Assembly: GCF_003710905.1 (NCBI RefSeq)
Contig: NZ_RHHV01000021.1
Span: 1 to 64,000, forward strand
Origin: Brevibacillus parabrevis
GTDB lineage: Bacteria; Bacillota; Bacilli; Brevibacillales; Brevibacillaceae
DNA: 64,000 nucleotides
Direction of reading: 5' to 3'
The position numbers and the translations under genes were made by a program. Under the pieces are notes generated by a model. The model searched no databases, was not told the DNA's origin, and was given only the letters and a program-made list of their open reading frames with translations. Below, piece after piece: positions 26,679-34,304 of this stretch (positions are counted from its first letter, which is position 1; each line of letters opens with the position of its first letter).

Positions 26679-27695
26679 ATTTCTGTCACGATAAAAGACA
26701 TCGCCCAACTCGCCAACGTTTCTATCGCCACTGTCTCGCGTGTCCTGAACAACTCCAAGCCAGTCAGACCGGAGCTGCGGGAAAGAGTCCTGCGGATCGT
26801 CCAGGAGACGGGCTTTCAACCGAATGCGATAGCCAGAAGCCTCGTCAGCAAGGAAACCCGCATCATTGGAGTTATGATCCCCGACATCAACAACAACTTT
26901 TACTCCAACCTCACCTACGGCATCGACAGCGTGCTTAGCGAGGACGACTACAGCATGTTTTTGGCTATTTCCGACGAGATCGTGGACAAAGAGCTGAAGT
27001 ATTTGCGGCTGTTCAAAGAAAAGCAGCTGGATGGCGTCATCATCGCGAGCGTGCATTTTTTGGAGAGCAACTTCCAGACGCTGCTCGACATGCAAGTGCC
27101 GACGGTCGTAACCGGCCATGATTTGCCCGGCTACCAAATTCCCACGGTCAACGTCAACAACGTACAGGCTGCGTACGATGCGACCGCTTATCTCATCTCG
27201 CAGGGCCATCAAAAAATTGCCTGTGTCTCCGGGCCTTTGTGGGACCCGCCGTGCGGACTGGATCGCATGGGAGGGTACCGCAAAGCGATGCGCGCACACG
27301 ATTTGCCGATTCATGAAGGCTTTGTCGTCGAAGGGGATTTCACTGCCAAAAGCGGCTATGAAGCGATGCGCCGCATCTGCGAGGAGAAGGTGCGTCCCAC
27401 GGCGGTGTTTGTAGCGACAGACCTGATGGCCGTCGGGGTGCTCAATTACTTGCACGATCACGGGATTCGCGTCCCGGAAGACATTTCGGTCATGGGCTTT
27501 GACAATCTGGAGCTGGCCTCCTTTACCAGACCGATGCTGACTACCGTTCACAACGACCCGTTTATGTACGGGAAGGCTGCCGCGGAGCAATTGCTCAAGC
27601 AAATCAGAAACGAGCCGGTGGAGAGGATGAGCATCGTTCCACACCACCTCGTCGTCCGGCAAAGTGTAAGCGTGATTTACGAGCGTACACCATGA
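26679..27695 (+). CDS. LacI-family transcriptional regulator, apparent ATT start
   Basis: A regulator of about 338 residues. The LacI helix-turn-helix TIKDIAQLANVSIATVSRVL is complete, followed by the hinge IARSLVSK and a periplasmic-binding-like effector domain (IIGVMIPDINNNFYSNL through VSVMGFDNLELASF). The frame has a TGA at 26670 and no ATG, GTG or TTG before the HTH; the best start is ATT at 26679 giving (M)SVTIKDIA. An ATG much further in (26874) would lose the DNA-binding domain. It heads the sugar cluster and probably represses it, released by a sugar ligand. A small sequencing error at the start is possible. Confidence 0.8.
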   Translation: MSVTIKDIAQLANVSIATVSRVLNNSKPVRPELRERVLRIVQETGFQPNAIARSLVSKETRIIGVMIPDINNNFYSNLTYGIDSVLSEDDYSMFLAISDEIVDKELKYLRLFKEKQLDGVIIASVHFLESNFQTLLDMQVPTVVTGHDLPGYQIPTVNVNNVQAAYDATAYLISQGHQKIACVSGPLWDPPCGLDRMGGYRKAMRAHDLPIHEGFVVEGDFTAKSGYEAMRRICEEKVRPTAVFVATDLMAVGVLNYLHDHGIRVPEDISVMGFDNLELASFTRPMLTTVHNDPFMYGKAAAEQLLKQIRNEPVERMSIVPHHLVVRQSVSVIYERTP

Positions 27696-27751
27696 ATGGC
27701 CCATAGATGTGATCCAAACAGAGAGCTTGGCTCGAAAAAGGAGGGAAACGC

Positions 27752-28720
27752 ATGAAGCTCGGCGTGTTTACTGTGTTGTTCAGCGACAAATCGTTCGAGG
27801 AAATGCTCGACCATGTGAAAGAGGCAGGATTGGAGGCAGTCGAAATCGGGACAGGTTGCTATCCAGGCAATGCGCACTGCCAGCTGGATGAGCTTTTGGA
27901 AAGTGCAGGGAAGCGCGAGGCGTACCGAAAGGCCGTAGAAGAACGCGGGCTGGTCATCAGCGCATTGAGCTGCCACGGCAACCCGCTGTCGCCAGACAAA
28001 GAATTTGCCCAGCAATCGCATGAGACGTTCGTCAAAACGGTGCAACTGGCCGAACAGCTCGAAGTCCCTGTCGTCAACTGCTTTTCCGGCACGGCAGGCG
28101 ATCATGAGGGCGCGAAGTATCCGAACTGGCCTGTTGCCCCTTGGCCGAACGAATATCGGGATGTGCTGAACTGGCAGTGGAACGAAAAGCTGGTGCCGTA
28201 CTGGAAGGAATGGGGCCAATACGCCCACGATCACCAGGTAAAGGTCGCGCTGGAGCTGCACGGAGGCTTTCTCGTCCACACGCCCGGGACGCTGCTGAAG
28301 CTGCGCGAACAGGTGGGAGAGGCGATTGGAGCCAATTTTGATCCGAGCCATATGTGGTGGCAAGGCATCGATCCGGTGGCGGCGATCAAAATATTGGGCA
28401 AAGAACAAGCGATTTACCATTTCCATGCCAAAGACACTTTTATCGATCAGGAAAAAGTGAACATGTACGGCCTGTTGGACATGAACTCCTATGCGAATCT
28501 GAATGAGCGGGCCTGGTACTTCCGCACAGTCGGCTACGGACACGACCAGAAGACGTGGGCAGACATGATGAGCGCCTTGCGCATGAGCGGATACGATTAC
28601 GTCATCAGCATCGAGCACGAGGATGCCATCATGTCGATCGAGGAAGGCTTCCAGCGCGCCGTACAAAACTTGCAGCAGGTGATTTTGCGCGAGCCGCTCA
28701 AAAATATGTGGTGGGTGTAA
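27752..28720 (+). CDS. Sugar phosphate isomerase/epimerase-like TIM-barrel protein
   Basis: A 322-residue protein of the xylose isomerase-like TIM barrel family (IolE/YcjR type). Motifs include MKLGVFTVLFSD, AVEIGTGCYPGN, VALELHGGFLVHTPGT, GANFDPSHMWWQGIDP and YHFHAKDTFID; the Glu, Asp and His residues are the expected metal ligands. It would isomerise, epimerise or dehydrate a sugar derivative in the cytoplasm, probably one made by the oxidoreductase downstream. AAAAGGAGGG precedes the ATG; 15 bases separate it from the next gene. Substrate unknown. Confidence 0.85.
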   Translation: MKLGVFTVLFSDKSFEEMLDHVKEAGLEAVEIGTGCYPGNAHCQLDELLESAGKREAYRKAVEERGLVISALSCHGNPLSPDKEFAQQSHETFVKTVQLAEQLEVPVVNCFSGTAGDHEGAKYPNWPVAPWPNEYRDVLNWQWNEKLVPYWKEWGQYAHDHQVKVALELHGGFLVHTPGTLLKLREQVGEAIGANFDPSHMWWQGIDPVAAIKILGKEQAIYHFHAKDTFIDQEKVNMYGLLDMNSYANLNERAWYFRTVGYGHDQKTWADMMSALRMSGYDYVISIEHEDAIMSIEEGFQRAVQNLQQVILREPLKNMWWV

Positions 28721-28735
28721 AAGGAGGGAGCTTGT

Positions 28736-29788
28736 ATGAGCACATGCAAGATCGGATTGATAGGAGCAGGCGGTATTGCCCTGGCGCATCTGGAAGCAGC
28801 CAAAGGCGAGCCGAGAGCTGAGATCGTTGCCATTGCAGATGTGTCGAAAGAAACAGCCGCAGAAAAGGCTGAGCAGTACGAAATCCCGCACGTCTTTTCC
28901 GATTACCGCCAGATGCTGTCCGAAGCGGCACTGGACGCTGTCATCGTCTGCGTGCCCAACTATTTGCACGCGCAAGCTGCGCTGGATGCATTGGCTGCGG
29001 GAAAGCACCTGCTGTGCGAAAAGCCGATGGCGATGAACAGCGGTCAGGCAGAAGCCATGATCGAAGCAGCGAAGCGAGCGGACAAAATTTTGATGGTCGC
29101 GCAAAACAACCGCTTCCGCAGCCAGGCCAAGCAGATCAAAAGCTGGCTGGATGAAGGGAAGTTCGGCAACGTGTACCACGCGAAAACAGGCTGGGTGCGC
29201 CGCAACGGAATCCCCGGCTGGGGAAGCTGGTTTACGCAAAAAGAATTGGCAGGCGGAGGTCCGCTGATTGACATCGGGGTACATATGCTCGATTTGACCT
29301 TGTGGCTGCTTGGTCATCCCAAGCCAGTGTCGGTACTCGGCCAGACGTACGCAGAGTTCGGCCCGAAAAAGCGCGGGCTGTCCGAGTGGGGCCGGATCGA
29401 TGAGAACGGCGTGTTTGACGTGGAAGACATGGCGGTTGCGATGATTACGTTTGAAAACGGCTTTTCGCTCACGCTTGATGCAAGCTGGGCGTCGCACATC
29501 GAAAAAGAAAACGTTTTCCTGCAACTGTACGGGCAAGAAGGGGGCGTATCGCTTGGCTTGCTGGATGAGCAGCTCGCTCTTTACCACGAATGGGGCGGCG
29601 TCATGGCAACGACTGAGCTATCGCCCAAACCGTGTCAGGAACGAGTCGCGCTCTTGTCCAACTTCCTCGATGCCATCGAAGGGAAAGCCGAGGCGCTGTG
29701 CACGCCGGAGCAAGCTTTGTACATTACCCGTCTGATTGAAGCGATCTATCAGTCGGCTCGCACCGGGGAGGCTGTCCGCTTTTCGTAA
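28736..29788 (+). CDS. Gfo/Idh/MocA-family sugar oxidoreductase
   Basis: A 350-residue NAD(P)-dependent dehydrogenase. The N-terminal Rossmann motif is IGLIGAGGIALAHLEAA; the hallmark CEKPMAMN and the substrate-side GGGPLIDIGVHMLDLTLWLL are intact. Such enzymes oxidise sugars or inositols, often to 3-keto sugars, and pair with TIM-barrel isomerases as here. The ATG follows AAAAGGAGGGAGCTTGT. It is the third gene of the LacI cluster and precedes the ABC importer. The exact sugar is not shown by sequence. Confidence 0.88.
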   Translation: MSTCKIGLIGAGGIALAHLEAAKGEPRAEIVAIADVSKETAAEKAEQYEIPHVFSDYRQMLSEAALDAVIVCVPNYLHAQAALDALAAGKHLLCEKPMAMNSGQAEAMIEAAKRADKILMVAQNNRFRSQAKQIKSWLDEGKFGNVYHAKTGWVRRNGIPGWGSWFTQKELAGGGPLIDIGVHMLDLTLWLLGHPKPVSVLGQTYAEFGPKKRGLSEWGRIDENGVFDVEDMAVAMITFENGFSLTLDASWASHIEKENVFLQLYGQEGGVSLGLLDEQLALYHEWGGVMATTELSPKPCQERVALLSNFLDAIEGKAEALCTPEQALYITRLIEAIYQSARTGEAVRFS

Positions 29789-29793
29789 ACGGT

Positions 29794-29819
29794 TGAAGTG
29801 CCTGCGAAAGCAGGCTTCA
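29794..29819 (+). other. Intercistronic hairpin before the binding-protein gene
   Basis: TGAAG-GCCTGC-GAAA-GCAGGC-TTCA forms a tight GNRA-loop stem without a T run. It is more likely an RNA-stability or processing element than a terminator. Confidence 0.6.
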
Positions 29820-29852
29820 GCATTCACCAAAAGAGCATAGGGGGTTAATGGC

Positions 29853-31187
29853 ATGAAAGTTATGAAAAGGCTTACATCAATGGGACTTACCTTGACCGTG
29901 GCACTCTCGCTGGCAGCATGCTCCTCCACTCCGCAGCAATCCGCACCCGCACAAGGACAACCTGCATCACCAGAAGCGCCGAAAACAGAACCAACTCCGC
30001 AGCCAGCCGCCGAAAAAGTCAAGCTCGTCTACGCTCGCGGCAAAGACGCCACCGATTCCACGAAAAAGCTCGTGGAAGCTTTTCAGAACGCTCACCCGAA
30101 CATCGAGGTAGAAATCCGCGAGATGCCATCCGACACCGGACAAAGCCACGATCAGTACGTCACCATGTTCAGCGCGCAATCGTCCGAGATCGACGTGTTC
30201 GACCTGGATGTAATCTGGCCGGCTGAATTTGCCCAGGCAGGCTATCTGCTTCCGCTCGACCGCTTGATGGAACAAGACGGAATCGAGACGGGCAAATATA
30301 TCAAAGGCGCGATGGACGCCGGAAATTTCGGCGGTCAGCAATGGACGATGCCCAAATTCATCGATGCCGGACTGCTCTTTTACCGCAAAGATTTGGTCAA
30401 AGAACCGCCAAAAACATGGGATGACTTGATCGCGCAAGCAAAAGCCACAAAAGGTCAGGGCGGCACGAAGTTCGGCTACTTGATGCAAGCCAAGCAGTAC
30501 GAGGGACTGGTGTGCAACTTCGTTGAATTTAGCGCTGCCTACGGCGGAAAAATTCTCGACGAGCAAGGCAACGTGGCGATCAACAACCCCGCGACGATCA
30601 AAGGATTGCAAAAAATGATCGAGATCGTCAAATCCGACATCGTCCCAAGCAACATCACTACCTTTATGGAAACCGAATCGCATACCGCATTCCTCGAAGG
30701 ACAATCGGCCTTCATCCGCAACTGGCCGTATCAGTTCGCCCTCGCGCAAGATCAGGCGCAATCGAAAATCGTCGACAAAGTGGCGATCGCTCCGCTCCCG
30801 GCAGGGGATGCAGGCTCTGCCGCAGCACTCGGCGGCTGGATGGGCGGCATCAACAAATTCAGCAAGCATCCGAAAGAATCGTGGGAGTTCCTCAAGTTCA
30901 TGACCGGAGCCGAAGGACAAAAAATTTCGGCCGTGCACGGCGGTCTGGCTCCAACCTTGCTGCCTGTGTATGAAGACGCTGATGTGCAAAAAGCAAGCCC
31001 GCTGTTTGCGAACAAAGACTTCGTCGATGGCGTGAGCGCTGCCGTGTCCCGTCCGACTACGCCGATCTATCCGAAAATCTCCGAAGTCATCCAGATTGAA
31101 GTGTCCAAAGCGCTGGCCGGACAACAATCCGCAGAGCAAGCCGTACAAAACATGGAAGCAAAAATGAACGAACTGATGAAAAAGTAA
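29853..31187 (+). CDS. ABC sugar transporter, substrate-binding lipoprotein
   Basis: A 444-residue extracellular binding protein anchored to the membrane. The signal peptide ends in the lipobox LSLAACSS with lipidated Cys23, followed by a Pro/Gln/Ala-rich linker to about residue 50. The mature part has family 1 (maltose-binding-like) features: ERVKLVYARG-like first strand, VEIREMP, AEGQKISAVHGG. It would deliver a sugar or oligosaccharide to the two permeases downstream. AGGGGGTTAATGGC precedes the ATG. Hairpins flank the gene, consistent with higher expression of the binding protein than of the permeases. Confidence 0.9.
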   Translation: MKVMKRLTSMGLTLTVALSLAACSSTPQQSAPAQGQPASPEAPKTEPTPQPAAEKVKLVYARGKDATDSTKKLVEAFQNAHPNIEVEIREMPSDTGQSHDQYVTMFSAQSSEIDVFDLDVIWPAEFAQAGYLLPLDRLMEQDGIETGKYIKGAMDAGNFGGQQWTMPKFIDAGLLFYRKDLVKEPPKTWDDLIAQAKATKGQGGTKFGYLMQAKQYEGLVCNFVEFSAAYGGKILDEQGNVAINNPATIKGLQKMIEIVKSDIVPSNITTFMETESHTAFLEGQSAFIRNWPYQFALAQDQAQSKIVDKVAIAPLPAGDAGSAAALGGWMGGINKFSKHPKESWEFLKFMTGAEGQKISAVHGGLAPTLLPVYEDADVQKASPLFANKDFVDGVSAAVSRPTTPIYPKISEVIQIEVSKALAGQQSAEQAVQNMEAKMNELMKK

Positions 31188-31231
31188 CGCGGGTCCAGCG
31201 ACATAGCGACACGCGCCAACAGGTCCAGGCG

Positions 31232-31266
31232 GCTTCCGGGAGAGGGGGACTGTCTCTTCCGGAAGC
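31232..31266 (+). other. Strong hairpin between binding-protein and permease genes
   Basis: GCTTCCGG-GAGAG with CTCT-CCGGAAGC forms a long stem, with no T run after it. It probably protects the upstream mRNA segment or slows read-through into the permeases. Confidence 0.65.
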
Positions 31267-31331
31267 GAATGGGCCGCGGCAAGCAGAAGATGCTCTTGTG
31301 ATTTTCAATCAGGAAAGAAGGTGGTGAACGG

Positions 31332-32642
31332 ATGAATCGACAAAACAAAGGCTCTCTTTCGGAAAAGCAAATGGGCTATTTGCTGATTTTACCCGCACTG
31401 CTGATTATCCTCATCATCGCGATTTGGCCTGTCATGCGCTCATTCTGGATCAGTCTGCACGATATTCGGCTGAATGACCCGACAAAGACCGAAGTTCATT
31501 CCTCGTATGGGCTGGATATGGAGCGCTACGTCAGTACCTTTCCCAACCTGCTGCGCTATGTGAAAAAAGAAGCGGAGGCCGCCCAGGGACCTGCAAAAGA
31601 CAAACTGGAGGCGATTCGGCAAGAGATCGAGCAAATGAATCAAGCGCTCCAGCAATCAGGCGAGATCGCGAGCCGTTACGAAGCCATCGACCAGTTGCTG
31701 CTGGAGTTCAAGCCGATTCCGAACGAACTCAAATACGTGACGTTGACAGGGGAAGCGACAGACGCGATCCGGACAACCTTGGCGCAGACGGAATCTACCC
31801 TGCTGGAAATGGGGGCAAACAAACAGCTGGCGAAGCCGGAAGGAGCCGTCGGGGTGATGGCCGGGATCACGTCCGCAATCATCGAGCCGAACTATGTAGG
31901 TTTTGCTTACTACCAGCATTTTTTGACCGACAGCCGCATGTGGGCCGCCTTGTATAATACATTCTTTTTTACGGTCGTCTCCGTGGTCATCGAGCTTGTG
32001 CTTGGCATAGCCATCGCCCTGCTGATCAACCGTCCGTTTCGCGGCCGGGGGCTGGTGCGGGCAACGGTGCTGATTCCATGGGCGATCCCGACCGTTATTT
32101 CCGCGATGATGTGGAAATTTTTGTACGACGGCCAAAACGGGATCGTGGCTCATCTGTTCGAAGTGACGGGGCTGGTATCGGATATGGGCGTGCTGCTTTC
32201 GACAAAGGCTGGCGCGATGTTTTCCGTCATTTTGGCGGACGTCTGGAAAACGACTCCGTTCATGGCTCTGCTGCTCTTCGCCGGCTTGCAGACCATCCCG
32301 CACAGCTTGTACGAAGCGGCTTCCGTCGATGGAGCGAACCGCATGCAGCAATTTTTCCGCATTACGCTGCCGATGCTCAAGTCGACGATTCTCGTGGCGC
32401 TGTTGTTCCGTACGCTCGATGCGTTTCGCGTATTCGATCTGATCTACGCGCTGACTGGCGGCGGACCTGCCAACTCCACGGAAACGATCTCGATTTACGC
32501 CTATAAAACGATGTTTGCGCAGATGAGCTTTGGCGAAGGCTCGGCGCTCGCAGTCCTTGTGTTCTTGTGCGTCGCGCTCATTTCGATCGGCTACATCAAA
32601 ATTTTGGGGGCTGACCTCCTCGGTGAGGGAAACGGAAAATAA
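31332..32642 (+). CDS. ABC sugar transporter permease, MalF-like with large loop
   Basis: A 436-residue permease, longer than the usual roughly 300. After the first membrane segment (LLILPALLIILIIAIWP) there is an insert of about 150 residues rich in Glu and Gln (AIRQEIEQMNQALQQSGE) before the next segment near residue 205 (NTFFFTVVSVVIELVLGIAI). The core has the EAA-loop signature YEAASVDGANRMQQFFRITL. The insert should lie outside the membrane, like the E. coli MalF P2 loop that meets the binding protein. It is followed by its partner permease after 13 bases. No ATPase gene is present. Confidence 0.88.
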   Translation: MNRQNKGSLSEKQMGYLLILPALLIILIIAIWPVMRSFWISLHDIRLNDPTKTEVHSSYGLDMERYVSTFPNLLRYVKKEAEAAQGPAKDKLEAIRQEIEQMNQALQQSGEIASRYEAIDQLLLEFKPIPNELKYVTLTGEATDAIRTTLAQTESTLLEMGANKQLAKPEGAVGVMAGITSAIIEPNYVGFAYYQHFLTDSRMWAALYNTFFFTVVSVVIELVLGIAIALLINRPFRGRGLVRATVLIPWAIPTVISAMMWKFLYDGQNGIVAHLFEVTGLVSDMGVLLSTKAGAMFSVILADVWKTTPFMALLLFAGLQTIPHSLYEAASVDGANRMQQFFRITLPMLKSTILVALLFRTLDAFRVFDLIYALTGGGPANSTETISIYAYKTMFAQMSFGEGSALAVLVFLCVALISIGYIKILGADLLGEGNGK

Positions 32643-32655
32643 GGAGGAAAATGTC

Positions 32656-33483
32656 ATGCAAAAAAAGGCGGGTCCTTTGTTTTACATCGGATTGCTGCTG
32701 TTTGTCTTCGTCGTGATGTTCCCGTTCTTATGGATTCTCCTCGCCGCGCTGAAGCCGCCAGGGGAGCTGTTCGGGGAGAGGGCCTTTCAGTTCATCATTC
32801 AAAATCCGACCTTGGACAACTTCGTCCGGGTATTCACGGAGCGTCCGTTTGCCAGATATTTATGGAACTCCACCGTGGTTGCGACGCTGACGACTCTGTA
32901 CTCCATCACGATTGCGTCTTTTGCTGCCTATGCGATCGCCTGGCTGTCTTTTCGCGGCAAAACGATCATTCTCGGCATCGTGCTGGCCGTCTCGATGTTC
33001 CCGCAGATCGCCACGATTTCCCCGATCTTCATGTTCATGCAATCGATGGGGCTGACCAACAGCTATCTCGGCCTGATCATTCCGTACACGACTTTCGCCT
33101 TGCCGCTTGCCATCTGGAATTTGACGATCTTCTTCCGCAAAATCCCGAGCGATTTGGGCGAAGCTGCCAAAGTGGACGGAGCGAGCATTTGGCAGACGAT
33201 GACGCGAGTGTTTTTTCCGCTGGCCATGCCGGGAGTATTCACGACCGCGATTCTCGTTTTTATCGCCGCCTGGAACGAATTTTTGTTCGCGCTGACGCTC
33301 AATACGCAGGAAGCGATGAAGACTGTGCCTGTAGGGATCGTCATGTTTCAAGGGATGTTCACGATTCCGTGGGGAGAGATATCGGCCGCCTCGATTATCG
33401 TTACCGTGCCGCTCGTCGTCATGGTGCTGATTTTCCAGCGCCGGATTATTTCCGGTTTGACTTCCGGGGCGGTGAAAGAATAA
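32656..33483 (+). CDS. ABC sugar transporter permease, MalG-like
   Basis: A 275-residue membrane protein with six predicted segments. The EAA-loop motif LGEAAKVDGASIWQTMTRVF contacts the ATPase. The ATG at 32656 follows AAGGAGGAAAATGTC and is preferred over an in-frame start inside the upstream gene (32530). It is the last gene of the importer. Because no ATPase gene lies in the cluster, a shared MsmX/MsiK-type ATPase elsewhere in the genome probably powers it. Confidence 0.9.
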   Translation: MQKKAGPLFYIGLLLFVFVVMFPFLWILLAALKPPGELFGERAFQFIIQNPTLDNFVRVFTERPFARYLWNSTVVATLTTLYSITIASFAAYAIAWLSFRGKTIILGIVLAVSMFPQIATISPIFMFMQSMGLTNSYLGLIIPYTTFALPLAIWNLTIFFRKIPSDLGEAAKVDGASIWQTMTRVFFPLAMPGVFTTAILVFIAAWNEFLFALTLNTQEAMKTVPVGIVMFQGMFTIPWGEISAASIIVTVPLVVMVLIFQRRIISGLTSGAVKE

Positions 33484-33603
33484 GCGCTGCGAAAATGCGC
33501 CGCCAAAAGCCAAGCGAGCGCCCTTCGTACATGTGGCTGGCAGGATATCTCCCGTGCCGGGGCGAAATCAAACGCCTGACAGCAAGGAATGAGGGGGAGT
33601 CCG

Positions 33604-33972
33604 ATGAATTTGTCGCCAGTTGAAATTCGCGTGCAAGCGGAAGCGATCCGCGAGGGGCATGTGAACAACGTCAAGTACATGGAGTTTTTGGAGCAAGCCC
33701 GCCAGCCCTGGTATGACTATTTTTTGCACCTGGGCTTCCGCTCTTTTGTCGCCAAGCTGCAAGCGGACTACAAGCAGGAAGCGTTTCTCGGCGACGTCCT
33801 CGTCATTCATACGGCGGTAGAGCGAGTGGGAAACACGAGCTTTGTCCTTTCCCAACGGATGTACAACCAGCGGGAAGAGCAGGTGCTGGATGCCGAGGTG
33901 ACGTTTGTCGCTATCTGCGCCAAAACAGGCGAGAAAATCCGCGTGCCGGATGAGCTGCGGACAAAAGCGTAA
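33604..33972 (+). CDS. Hot-dog fold acyl-CoA thioesterase, 4HBT/YbgC-like
   Basis: A 122-residue protein of the 4-hydroxybenzoyl-CoA thioesterase type. The segment GHVNNVKYMEFLEQARQPWY is the family active-site region, with HVNN in place of the more common DMNGHVNN context. It probably hydrolyses an acyl-CoA in the cytoplasm. AATGAGGGGGAG precedes ATG 33604; an in-frame GTG at 33589 is less likely. It stands alone between the sugar transporter and the Tc operon, with a terminator behind. Confidence 0.8.
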   Translation: MNLSPVEIRVQAEAIREGHVNNVKYMEFLEQARQPWYDYFLHLGFRSFVAKLQADYKQEAFLGDVLVIHTAVERVGNTSFVLSQRMYNQREEQVLDAEVTFVAICAKTGEKIRVPDELRTKA

Positions 33973-34000
33973 GCAGGACGGCAGAGCAGCGCAGGAAGGG

Positions 34001-34030
34001 GTCCGATCCGAAAAGAATCGGGCTTTTTTG
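34001..34030 (+). terminator. Terminator after the thioesterase gene
   Basis: The stem GTCCGAT / ATCGGGC (one G-U pair) is followed by six T. Confidence 0.65.
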
Positions 34031-34147
34031 GCGTGGAAAGGGGTTCCCACGAAGCGGCAGGCGAGAAGTGGAGCCAAAAATGAAGCAGTCCGTGACAGGA
34101 AGACATGACAAGTTAGTACAAAAGTAGCTGATACGGAAAAAAGAATG

Positions 34148-34176
34148 TTGAAATTTGTGGAAAATTTGACTAAAAT
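34148..34176 (+). promoter_or_regulatory. Sigma-A promoter of the Tc toxin operon
   Basis: TTGAAA (34148-34153), a 17-base spacer and TAAAAT (34171-34176). It is the only good promoter in the 332-base gap 33973-34304 and leaves a leader of about 125 bases. Confidence 0.65.
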
Positions 34177-34304
34177 ACACTTTGCGTACAAACTTTCCTC
34201 ACGATTCGCTGTTGGTTTTGCCTCGTTTCGACGAAAATCAAATCTGACGGGAAGGGAGCGCGGCGCCACTACATCATCCAATCGGTGCAGCCGCGATACA
34301 AGCT

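Noticed and set aside
26874..27695. Shorter LacI-type gene starting at ATG 26874
   Set aside because: It would remove the intact helix-turn-helix that lies in the same frame just upstream; the ATT start at 26679 is more sensible.
27677..29587. 636-codon minus-strand frame over the isomerase and oxidoreductase genes
   Set aside because: Antisense shadow with biased composition and no ribosome site; the plus-strand genes have clear motifs.
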